Below are positions 54,681 through 64,000 of a stretch of DNA of 64,000 nt, piece by piece (the first letter of the stretch is position 1; each line of letters begins with the position of its first letter). The position numbers were made by a program, and so were the translations under genes. Below the pieces are notes generated by a model. It was not told the origin of the DNA. It saw only the letters and a list, made by a program, of their open reading frames with translations, and made no database searches. Source of the DNA: Catonia carolina (lineage: Eukaryota; Arthropoda; Insecta; Hemiptera; Achilidae); NCBI GenBank assembly GCA_035578175.1, contig JAQMRL010000001.1, forward strand, positions 431,719,545 through 431,783,544, written 5' to 3'.

Positions 54681-56293
54681 AGGGGTATAAGTTAGGGGTC
54701 GTGAAACCGTGGATCGTAGCTCGTGGGGACATTTCCATAATATTATGAAAATATTAACAGAATTAAGAAATTTATATGATATGAAACAATTAAAATTGTC
54801 AAAAAATATAGAGCCTAATCAAAGCCTCCTTAAAAATTTAACCAAAATAGAAATGAATAAACACGGTTATTAACAGGAAGTTTAAATAAGATATTGAAAA
54901 TACTGAGTTAACTATTAGGCCTACGATATCAATTAGAAAGTTTCTTTTAAATGTTGTTTGCATAATTCAATAAAAATTCAAACATTAAACATTTTTCAAA
55001 CAAAGAATGGATATTAACACTCAAACTGAAAGCATTTTTATTAAGCACTTTATTTTATTAAACACTTTCAAAGTAAAAATTTCGATTCGATTACTAATGT
55101 GAAATTGTTAATATCGTTTATCGATAAAAGAGTCCTTTACTGTAAATTAAAATCGTCTCAATAATTTGCGTTCAAAGTTGATATTTTCATGTAAAAACAA
55201 AACACTTAAACTGAGAATAAAAATCAACTCTGAAACGAGATATTTAGACCTAACCGATGGACAGAAATTTCAGTTCATTTTTACAGAAAAACAGAATATA
55301 ATTTTTTTAAATGGAAAAGAGTTGTGAATGTTTTTAAAAGGAAGATAAGTAAAAATGAAAATAAAAAATAGTGGTTTATGAGAGGTAACTTACGTGAAAA
55401 ACTAGTGAATGAACAAAGTGAAAAGAAAAAATGGAAAGAATTAGGGAGGATATTAAGTAAAAGCTGTTTTACCTGTTAGCTCGTCTTTCATAACAGAAAT
55501 ATAAGGTTAGGTCTAAAATCGTACGCTTCCTTTGTAAGTTTTAAAAAATTTCAAAGAATATTTTTTTAAAACCGACTAAAATATTTTAAATGTAACTTAT
55601 TACATGACAATAGATCAATTTATTTACTATAGATTAGGGGTAAACGATATTTTTTACTCCGAAATAATAGATCTAATTCATTTTCTTTATAACACCATAA
55701 ATTTTCTCCATGACGTCAGAAGAAACTGAGATTAAGTGACTTATGTGTTTCCTCGTTGTTGCAATTTATCCAAAACCTGTCGGTCTGCGTAGCCAAATCT
55801 CACGATAACAAAACTCAAGAAAATTTGGCAAAGAAACAGAAATAAGTTTTAGTTAGTCTTTATTATGTCATGTACAATCTAAACCTAAAATATTGTTTTA
55901 TAAAAACTACCGAGATGTTATACAAAGAAATAACGTTGTATTCTAAAATTTTTCTTTAAAGCTTTAACTAAATTGCTAAATTGTTCGTACGATTTTTTAA
56001 TAAATTAGTGCCTTCTTTATTGACATATCACATCGTGTGATAAGATTTTGTGTAAATGAACTTATTTGTAAGCTACATTTTCTACTGTACACCTATTTTC
56101 ATATTATGCAATATCTCTGACCGATTTTTTACAGTTTTTCGGTATCTGTAGATTTTTTTCAGTTCAAATATTACACTAAAAAAGAAAAGAAAGGGAGTAC
56201 ACAAAGACATTAGATACATTAGAAGACAACAAAAAAAAAACAAGTGTTAATGGGTGCATGGAACGTATTGTAACATTATTACACATTTATCAT
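54681..56293. other. No recognisable feature
   Basis: About 1.6 kb of AT-rich sequence, the longest feature-free stretch in the right half. No frame above 60 codons. Confidence 0.5.
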
Positions 56294-56690
56294 GTTGTTG
56301 TTTAGATCATCAGCCGAAAGGCTGGTTTGAACCTGTAGAGGTTTTACTAAGTAAAACAAGGAGTGAGATGGTTTACCAGTGCTTTCCTCACTGAGTGTAA
56401 AAGTACGCTTATCAGCATACCGAACCCTCTTAAAATCACATATTTTCTACTCTGCCAATGACACCTTCACTTGATTCACCAAAGGGTGTGGCTATATAAT
56501 GAAATTCATTACTTTCAGAGAAGATAACTCTGATTAGTGTCTTTTTCACCTCTACGTCTTCTGTTCTCAAACGATTCAGTCATTTAATTGGCCAACCATG
56601 TGATAAGAAACAGAACTATTTAGCCCTGCAATGAACAGATTGAGTGTAAATAATTTGACACTCCACCTGTCTGTTATGGGCAAAATACAA
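56294..56690 (-). repeat. 396-bp SINE-like retroposon, copy F
   Basis: Complete copy, (AAC)n tail on the minus strand near 56294. No clear target duplication. Confidence 0.9.
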
Positions 56691-56937
56691 AACAATGTAA
56701 TTTTTATTTATCATACATTATTATTATTTGTGTAAATTTAATGGTATTTACATATTATTATACTCAATGTTTTATTTTTACCCGAGTACCCTTTTTAGAT
56801 GTTATAATAGTTAGCCTATTAGTTTTTTTTAATAATATTTTTGTACAGATACTTCAATGTGCGGATAGAACTCTTCGTGAAGAAGAGGTTTTGTGTACGA
56901 GTAAGTTACACATAGTTAAAATATTGTATGTAGCTAA

Positions 56938-57960
56938 TCAAAAGTAGTATAAATGTTTGTTTTTTCAAAAATAGCAGCGATTTTTTTCAGAAAGATCTCG
57001 TAAGTTTTTGAAGGGTCTAGTATGCTATCAAACCGGTTACCGACAGTCTATGTTACTATGACGGTTCCGGGGACGAGAAAAACTGTACAAGGAAAATTAA
57101 TGATTAATGGAAACGATTAGAAAAAAAGACTAATGTTTTACGAACATCTGCATAGAATGAATGACTACAGGTTGACAAAACGAATTTAGTAAGGCACTAA
57201 ACAATAGACTTAAGGTGTCGGATAAATGGTTTAAAGAAGTCAAAAAGGATACTAAGAAAACCAGAATAAACCCAGAAACCTTAATAAAGCGAACGTAATT
57301 CAGATGACCAATTTTTTTTATCCGAGGCGGCGAGAAAAACTCATGTTTACTCCCTCACGATAGGGGAAGTAGTGTTGGACTCAATTGATGCGTCCTCGTC
57401 CAGCCCCAAGGAAGCCACAACCAGCTTTACCAACCAAAAACCCGCCGCCTGGTTTCTTGATACGACATCAGCACACAACCCTCCACCTCCCTCGGAACTG
57501 TTTATAAATAATACTGCAAGGGAAATGTCTCACGACCACCCTCTTCGCAAACTGAGCGACCAACTTCCAGCTCTCCTCATCCTGCAGCATCGCTGCTCCT
57601 ACTCTCTCTGAGATCTCTCTGCAACGAGGATAAAATAGGACATCTTTAAAAAATATGCGAAACTGACTCCTCCTCTTCCCTATCGCACAGCCGACATTTC
57701 GGTACTTCATGAAGTTTGAACCTAGTCAATATGTTCCAAAGCAACCATGCCCTGTTAGCAACTGCGTTAACCAGATAACTGTCAAATAATCAATTACGGA
57801 TTTTAAGGGCTTACATGAAGAGAAAAACAGAACAACGGGTGGACAGAAGAAAGGAGAAAAGTATAGTGAGCAAATCCTGAAAATCTGTGTTGCAAAATGA
57901 GCTTTCAGATACGTCTAAAGTCACCTCACATAGTCTAAAATTGGCTTTATACGAGGAAAA
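56938..57960 (+). pseudogene. LINE C-terminal remnant split by another LINE
   Basis: Halves 56938-57311 and about 57806-57960 match 31390-31760 and 31760-31925. The first gives ETIRKKD and HLHRMNDYRLTKR in broken frames, the second KNRTTGGQKKGEK-like basic sequence. Many stops. It is a second copy of the element at 31290. Confidence 0.7.
57312..57805 (-). mobile_element. R1-like LINE 3' end nested in a LINE remnant
   Basis: On the minus strand, LVNAVANRAWLLWNILTRFK is followed by CRLCDREEEESVSHIF, a stop, and RC, a C-x2-C-x8-H-x4-C zinc knuckle of the kind found at the C-terminus of R1-clade and related LINEs. It ends 'cctcggataaaaaaaatt', a short A-rich tail. GC content is clearly higher than the surroundings, which marks a different origin. 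Frames on either strand (79-80 codons) partly overlap it; only the zinc knuckle frame has meaning. Confidence 0.7.
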
Positions 57961-58812
57961 AATTCATGTAAGGCAGGAATAAATAAAAAATCTAATAACT
58001 AACATGTTCGAAAAAATCTTAAGATAAACTTATACACAGTGATCTAGGAAACAAGCTGTCAGTAAAATCGGTTTATTGGTTTTTATTAGTTATATTATTA
58101 AACGGGTTAAAAGTTAATCGAATTGCAGTGTCGTATGTCGATGTATTGTTGAATAGTGTCAGCAATCAGACACAATCTGTTAACCGCATTTCAAAATAGA
58201 GTAGGTTACTTTACTATTTTGAAATTTCATTTTATTCAAGACGACAATACAATTATAGATGTTACTGTCTTTACAATTTCAATTTTAACAGTTTAGTAGT
58301 TGATTGCACGTTGTTATCTTTTTTTTATTAGTATAAGATCAAGTAATTTTAGTAAGCTACAAATTTTTAAATTCTTTCTATTGTCTCCTTTTTCCTTCGA
58401 CTATACTTAATATCATGATTTGGTGCAAAAACACAATTACATTGTCATGTATTTCATACTGTGATAATACATTTTCAAGTATGTGAAAAATTAGTAAATA
58501 AATAATTTTAAAATGTATACCATGATATACTATATATAATATATACTGTTTTTTTTAATACACACAGTATCCAAAATAAATTTACAAAAACAAAATCATT
58601 CAAATTGACATTCTAAAAACAATAATATCAAACGACTTAATTTTTACTCATAATTTATAAGATAACCATTTAAATTTTTAATACAGATATGCGTCAAACA
58701 AAATTTCATGCTAATAATCACGAGCGTATTAAGTACATTTTTGTATTTCAAGTTTTTTAATATCTATATTCCTAATATCCTTTCTGAATTCGTTTTATCA
58801 CGTGCCAAACAC
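57961..58812. other. No recognisable feature
   Basis: AT-rich; a TATA-rich patch near 58520-58560. No coding signal. Confidence 0.45.
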
Positions 58813-59210
58813 CTTAGTTGCAGTTTATTGTCTGTTTATATTAGGCTAATGGTTAACAGGTTTAAGTTACAGTTTACTGTCTATCTATATTTGGCTAATC
58901 GTTATCAGGTTTTAGTTGCAGTTAATTGTCTATCTATATTAGGCTAATCGTTATTAAGTGTTAGTTGCAGTTTACTGTCTATCTATATTAGGCTAATCGT
59001 TCTAAGGTTTTAGTATTGCAGTTTACTGTTTGTCTATATTAGGCTAATCATTCTCAGGTTTTAGAATTGCAGTTTATTGTCTTTCTATATTAGGCTAATT
59101 GTTAACAGGTTTAAGTTGCAGTTTACTGTCTATCAATATTAGGATAATCGTTCTCAGGTTTTAATACTGCAGTTTACTGTCTATCTATATTAGGCTAATC
59201 GTTATCAGGT
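58813..59210. repeat. Minisatellite, eight copies of about 49 bp
   Basis: The unit is approximately 'tttagttgcagtttactgtc' then 'tatctatattaggctaatcg' and 'ttatcagg'. Eight head-to-tail copies of 47-51 bp differ by a few bases each. There are no spacers between units, so it is not a CRISPR array. Confidence 0.95.
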
Positions 59211-60499
59211 TGTTTTATTACTTACAAAATTATTCTGCTTACATTATAATATTGTCAATAAATTTAAGATGCACACAGCGTAGCCTAAATATTTTTACTT
59301 TGTAGCAAAACTCTTATTTGATTTATTTCAACGTTTGAGGAAGATACTTTTAGAAAGAGCGAGTGAGAATGTAAACATTTGATGAGTCCCAATGGTCATG
59401 AGCAAAGTGTTTCTGTCACTATACATACGCAGTTTTATGTAAAGCTGAAATATTAATGGCTAAAAGAAAATCAGAAATATGATATAAGAAGTATACATTT
59501 TTACCAACCCTTCATAGGATTTTGTTGAAAACTACAGCCATTTCGGTTTCGTAGGGATTACTCTGTGAATTGAGCAACTTCCCTTTTATGCGGGTGGTGT
59601 CCTGTTCATCGGTAACGATAGCTTAGTAAAAACGGACATGCCAAGATTTACAATGATACATTTCCGCTAACATGTAAGGCTGAACTTCTAATAAATTGCT
59701 TTCTTAATAAGTACATCTATTTTCTATAATCTGGAAATGTTAAGACCACAAATGTAGGTCACCTAATGGAATAACATTTACAGTTCTTTACATTTTTAAC
59801 GTAACACAAAACGATAGTAATATGTTTACTAAATTATTTTCCGTATAACGCCAACATCAAACAAATAAAAAACGTTGTTATTTGAAGATGGTAAAAGACA
59901 TCTTCATATTGAAATCGGTTTTTTTTAAATAGAGTTAATTAACGTTTTCCTCCTTTACGTTATTTTATCTACTACTCCCTCTTCCTTCTCCTACCTCTTC
60001 CTCCTCCCCCTAATTCTATCTAAAATAAGACTTTTTTTCTGTTTAATCTATCAAATTATCCTTCTTGAAACAGTTATGTTAACTGCCTTTCCATCGGTTT
60101 TAGGGCTAACCCGTAAATCCTATTTTTTTCTAGTATTAGTAACTTAGCCCTATTTGCCAGAAGCTTTAGATCCATTTTGTCTACATGATCTCTCTAAAAC
60201 CTTCGCCGTACTTATATTTTTCTTGAAATATACTTAATGCCCAGTTCCTCCTGAGACGTGATATTGTCACGTCTCACTAAATTTCTTACTGTAACTCTCT
60301 TGATAATGCTCAGTGTCTTCATTTCAGTTGTTTCCATTGATATTTTAGTTGTAGTGGAGAAAAATGCAATTCAAGTTGTAAACAAGTTAACTTTTAATTA
60401 GACTCTATAATTAAAATACTACTCGGTAGTTTTAAATGTTTCCTGAATATTTTGATGATCCTCAGGGTTGATGCTTAACCCCTTCTCTGTTAGTTAAAG
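59211..60499. other. No recognisable feature
   Basis: AT-rich, with a CT-rich patch (59970-60015). A 'gacgtgatattgtcacgtc' inverted repeat with 8-base arms lies near 60255-60273. Confidence 0.45.
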
Positions 60500-60880
60500 A
60501 TACATCATACGCGTACAGCGTTTGAAATGTGGACCTACCAGAGGATACTTCGAATACCGTAGACGGACAGGGTTACAAATATGGAGGTCCTCAGAAGAAT
60601 GGGGAAAGAGCTGGAAATCCTGCAGAGCATAAAGATAAGAAAACTGACATACCTTGGACACATCATGAGGGGGCCTAAATATGAGATTCTGCATCTCATA
60701 ATTCAAGGAAAACTCGTTGGTAAACGCTCGGTGGGACGCAGACGAATATCCTGGTTAAGAAACCTGAGAGAAGCGTTTAACTGCTCGTCGCATGACCTTT
60801 TCAGAGCAGCAGTGGACAAGGTACGACTGACCATGATGATAGCCAACCTTCGTAATAGAGAAGGCACCTGAAGAAGAAGT
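60500..60880 (+). pseudogene. LINE reverse transcriptase C-terminus with (AAG)n tail
   Basis: The best copy of its family in the window. From about 60516 the frame reads AFEMWTYQRILRIP, a stop, TDRVTNMEVLRR, IKIRKLTYLGHIMRG, LIIQGKLVGKRSVGRRRISWL and ends AAVDKVRLTMMIANLRNREGT at a stop at 60869-60871, followed directly by gaagaagaag. These blocks form the C-terminal part of the reverse transcriptase of a widespread insect LINE family. Only one stop is present, but about 90 percent of the element is missing at the 5' side. Related pieces are at 18284, 28500, 41270 and probably 61985. Confidence 0.85.
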
Positions 60881-61851
60881 TAGTTAAAGTACAGTGCACT
60901 AAGTTTCCAATATTGTTCTGTGCGTTGAGTAGGTATTTTTTTCGCGGTGGAATGAGATGGCCATAAGGAGAAAAGAGGAGGTTATCATAAAAGAAGTTAT
61001 TATCAACTTAGACAGGTGTGAGAGAAGAGAACTTATTTGTTTTAAATTTTATTAAAAAATATTATCGAAAATAATTTTATATTTTATTATAAATTATTAT
61101 TCTATTAAAATGAAATTGTTTAAATAAATTTCGCAATTTAATTTAATGTAGAGTTTACATTATGAATTCAGATAAATTCAATTAAACGTTAATCTAACTA
61201 AAATTTAAAGTAACTTTAGAATTTAAATTTTATATTCAATTGAATTTTAAAACTATTATTAAATTGACAGTATTTTTAGTTGCATAGAAGGATGCGGTAT
61301 CCGTGAACGCTTTTTGCTAAAACTGTGGCAATAACAAAATATATTAAAACTTATATAACTTTCTATAACTTGTTTTACAAATGATTGAGGCTTATCAGAT
61401 TTTTGATTGATAAGGTTTCCTTGTATAAAGGAAGGGCTGTTATGCCGGTAAAGGGGTTTGGTAATAGAAATGGTTTTTTCCTGCACCTGTCAAAACTCTA
61501 TGTGATAAACTTGCTACACATATCCTAGTGTACGCTTATAATTTATAGCTGTTATGCTACGTTGTACCACGGGACTGATTTTTATCTGGGTCAAACTCTT
61601 ATCTAAAATACTGTTATGGTGTATTTCAGCAATATTACGACACGATGATGTCGAGCTTGTTCATCCGAACATTGCGCGTTATTTTACCACGTTATTTTGA
61701 ATTTTTATTATTCCACATAAAATTAATGTGCCGTTATTAAGAAAAATGAATGAACTTTTAATGATAATTAGATTAATAAAAACTGAATTATTCCTATTAA
61801 GGGGTTCTGAACAAAGTCGTATATATTTTTAATTATTTACATAAATAATCC
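60881..61851. other. No recognisable feature
   Basis: AT-rich; the 75-codon minus-strand frame at 61259-61486 has no motif. Confidence 0.45.
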
Positions 61852-62375
61852 ACCGGGTTGGGCTACTGGTAAAGTCGTCGCCCCGAATCATCTGTTTGAC
61901 AGCTCCTTTTCGGAGACGAAGGTTCCTGGTTCAAATCCAAGTTCAGGTAGTTAGGCTATTCTTTTAGATTTTAATATTAGACAGTAAAAAATACCTCTGG
62001 AGTAAATACACACCTTAGTACTAAAATGTAGTGTGTTAAATTTCACACTCCTACGTGGGGACTCCTATGTGGGAAAATAAACCACAAGACAGAAGAGCTC
62101 TGGGTAGAACGAGGAAAAGATGGAGTTGAAGAGAGTGATGTCGGAACAGGCCAAGGCCTAAACCGTGAAGAGAAGAAGAAAAAGAATATTAGACAGTGGT
62201 TACCCGTTTACTATGATGGTTGGGGTTGAATAAACCATAATCTCTCAGGAATGGTTCACCTGAATCTGTACAAGACTACACCTCATTCGTATCATCTTCA
62301 TCTTATTGGGTCATGGAGTTACTTACTGTTCTTAAACTGAACAGATTGCAACGTAGGCACACATTAGCAATTGAA
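61852..62375 (+). repeat. tRNA-derived SINE ('gttggtctagaggt' family), interrupted
   Basis: Head 'ccaccgggttgggctactgg' with B box tggttcaaatccaa; the body resumes after a 200-bp insertion with 'tggttacccgtttactatga' and ends 'gaacagattgcaacgtaggc'. It matches the copy at 52362 on both sides of the insertion. Confidence 0.88.
61985..62184 (+). mobile_element. Retroposed LINE 3' end inside the SINE, exact 12-bp duplication
   Basis: Flanked by perfect aatattagacag repeats (61973-61984 and 62185-62196). The insert ends agaagaagaaaaag, an A/G-rich tail, and upstream of it 'ggtagaacgaggaaaagatg' matches the GRxRKRW coding block of insect LINEs. So it is a 200-bp 5'-truncated LINE copy. Confidence 0.9.
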
Positions 62376-62385
62376 AACAGTTACA

Positions 62386-63713
62386 CACGTTTTCCAATTA
62401 CAAATAAAATGAACAAAAAAGCAATTCCATAGCAAAATCAACTTCATTTTGAAAATTTTAACTTTTCAATTTTTAATATCGCGTTCAAGTAATATTATAA
62501 GTAGATTTATAGCTAATAATTATTTAAGATATGAGAGTAAATTGTTGAAATAATGTTTACCAGAATTAAATTAAAAAATTGCTTCATTTGAAGCAGAAGA
62601 AAGTTTTTACAAATGTTTGAAATTTAAAAAATGTTTTATATTAGGCCTACACATATTTATTTTTACAAAACAGAAATAATTCTGGTGATAAATTTTTTCT
62701 CAATATTAATAATATTCCATGGTCACAAAAAATGGAAAAAAGAGAAGTGGGAAAAATACTAATGACTAATACACAAATTTTAATAAATAATGTGGTTATA
62801 ATGAAAGAAAAGTTCCATTAAAGTTGTATAATAATATAAAAACATTTGAAAATTTTTAAATGTTCTGCAAACAATCTTAGTTTTATATAATTTTTAATTA
62901 TATTTCTTATAATTTTTAAATCCGTACAAAATTACAAAGAAAAACTAAAAAGTACTGTGGTAGGACAAAATTTGACATCTTATGAATAAATTAGCGTACA
63001 CATCTTAAATATTTATATGATGACAACAGCGGCATATTTATTAAATTAAAAAAGTTTTCACCCGTACGTCTACCTCTTTCTTTTTTCTTTCTTTTTTTCT
63101 TTCGCTCCTTCTCTATTCGAGTGAAAGGAGATTTATCTTGCTCTATCTCGTCTGTCTCAGTTGGTGCCGCTATTTCCTGCAAAGCTCAACCTCAACCTCA
63201 ATCCCGTGACTTGAGGCAATATTGGATTGTTGCTATTTATTTTTATCAAAATTTAAAAGGGCTCTTAAAAGAGGCCTGTTCAATTCGGCATATGTAATGA
63301 TGATTGTAACTTTTCCATAAAATTTGTATCAGTAAGTTTATGTAATTTCTTAATAAAACGTACCTAATAATTGGTTAACAATAATTATAAAGGAAGCATT
63401 TGCTTTATAAGATTACAAAATGAAAAAATTTAACTCAAATTTAACTTTTTGAGCTTCAAACTTTTCCTATAAATTTTTCTCTACGTATGTAAAAAATTCT
63501 CCTCTAAAAGGAATTGCACAAAGACGACTGAAACGCCGATGGAGTAGGTACAGATACATTAACACAACACTAGCAGTTTACAAATTTAATTTCAGATGTT
63601 AATATAACACAAATACAAATGTACAATTGCATGAACCACTATCACTGGGTGACTGGGTGATAATCTATTCTAAGCCATTCAATTTTTTTTAATCACGCAT
63701 CCAGATAATTGTT
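62386..63713. other. No recognisable feature
   Basis: About 1.3 kb of AT-rich sequence. A T/C-rich stretch (63070-63115) gives a Lys-rich minus-strand frame with no meaning. Confidence 0.5.
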
Positions 63714-63723
63714 GCTAGTTATC

Positions 63724-63878
63724 TTTTTTTTTTTTGATTTAACGTCCGACTGTTCTGCAATCACTGCTAATGCAGACGGTGAAAGATGAAATGATTTATC
63801 GTAACGTAAGAAAATATGCCGTGTCTGAACGGGATTCAAACCCAAAGACCGCATGATGAGAGGCGAGCACATTACGTC
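63724..63878 (-). repeat. tRNA-derived SINE with CAT-anticodon-like head, with target duplication
   Basis: A 10-bp duplication, gctagttatc, lies at 63714-63723 and 63879-63888. On the minus strand the head keeps 'gcctctcatcatgcgg' and a worn B box (tgggtttgaatcccg), and the end reads 'cggacgttaaatc' plus a run of A's. It is a 5'-shortened relative of 16893-17087. Confidence 0.9.
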
Positions 63879-64000
63879 GCTAGTTATCATTGCACAGTTG
63901 TAAAATTAATAAAAAAAGTAAGAAGGATAAAATTTGCTAAAACAGTATTACCGTTCTTCATAGATAATTCCACTGGAAAATTTACTTATTAATAATTTTT

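Noticed and set aside
58813..59210. Regularly repeated 49-bp units resembling a CRISPR array
   Set aside because: The units are head to tail without unique spacers, and the window is from an animal genome.

Overview
The window reads as AT-rich intergenic or intronic DNA from an arthropod, most likely an insect. The reasons are a spliced exon of the Dpr immunoglobulin family, several insect-type mobile elements (mariner, pogo/Tigger, Gypsy, Jockey and R1-like LINEs, tRNA-derived SINEs, a Helitron-like element) and the absence of any prokaryotic operon structure. The mix of SINEs and LINE tails suggests a large-genome insect such as a hemipteran, but the order is only a guess.

Only one piece of host coding sequence is convincing: the exon at 13538-13751 (+), with clean splice sites, encoding the C-terminal half of the first Ig domain of a Dpr cell-surface protein. 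No partner exon was recognised elsewhere, so much of the window may be intron of that gene.

1-19 kb: LINE remnants, a tRNA-derived SINE, a fairly complete mariner (7521-8844), a 580-bp MITE with long inverted repeats (11547-12126), two adjacent perfect hairpins, the dpr exon, and a mariner of the DD41D type carrying a nested SINE (15548-16472). 20-23 kb: a pogo/Tigger element (20290-22369) nested in an unclassified element with about 40-bp terminal inverted repeats (19953-23050). 23-35 kb: two copies of a rearranged mariner whose 3' end has become a 264-bp inverted repeat, an unclassified repeat of about 870 bp, LINE tails, a short MITE and SINEs. 35-42 kb: a Helitron-like element, a second end of the 20-kb-region TIR element, a triple nest (SINE, then MITE, then LINE tail), and a 290-bp polypyrimidine tract. 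42-52 kb: an inverted-repeat structure with transposase remnants in its arms and tandem 830-bp repeats inside; its right arm is split by a young, almost intact Gypsy element (45254-51334). 52-64 kb: more SINEs, LINE tails (one with a nested R1-like LINE), an eight-copy 49-bp minisatellite, and single-copy AT-rich sequence.

No host gene set works together here. The interest lies in how the repeats nest, and in three structures that may not have been described: the long-inverted-repeat mariner, the inverted-repeat element holding higher-order tandem repeats, and SINEs with different tRNA-like heads on a shared tail. All family names rest on motifs read by eye; no database search was run.
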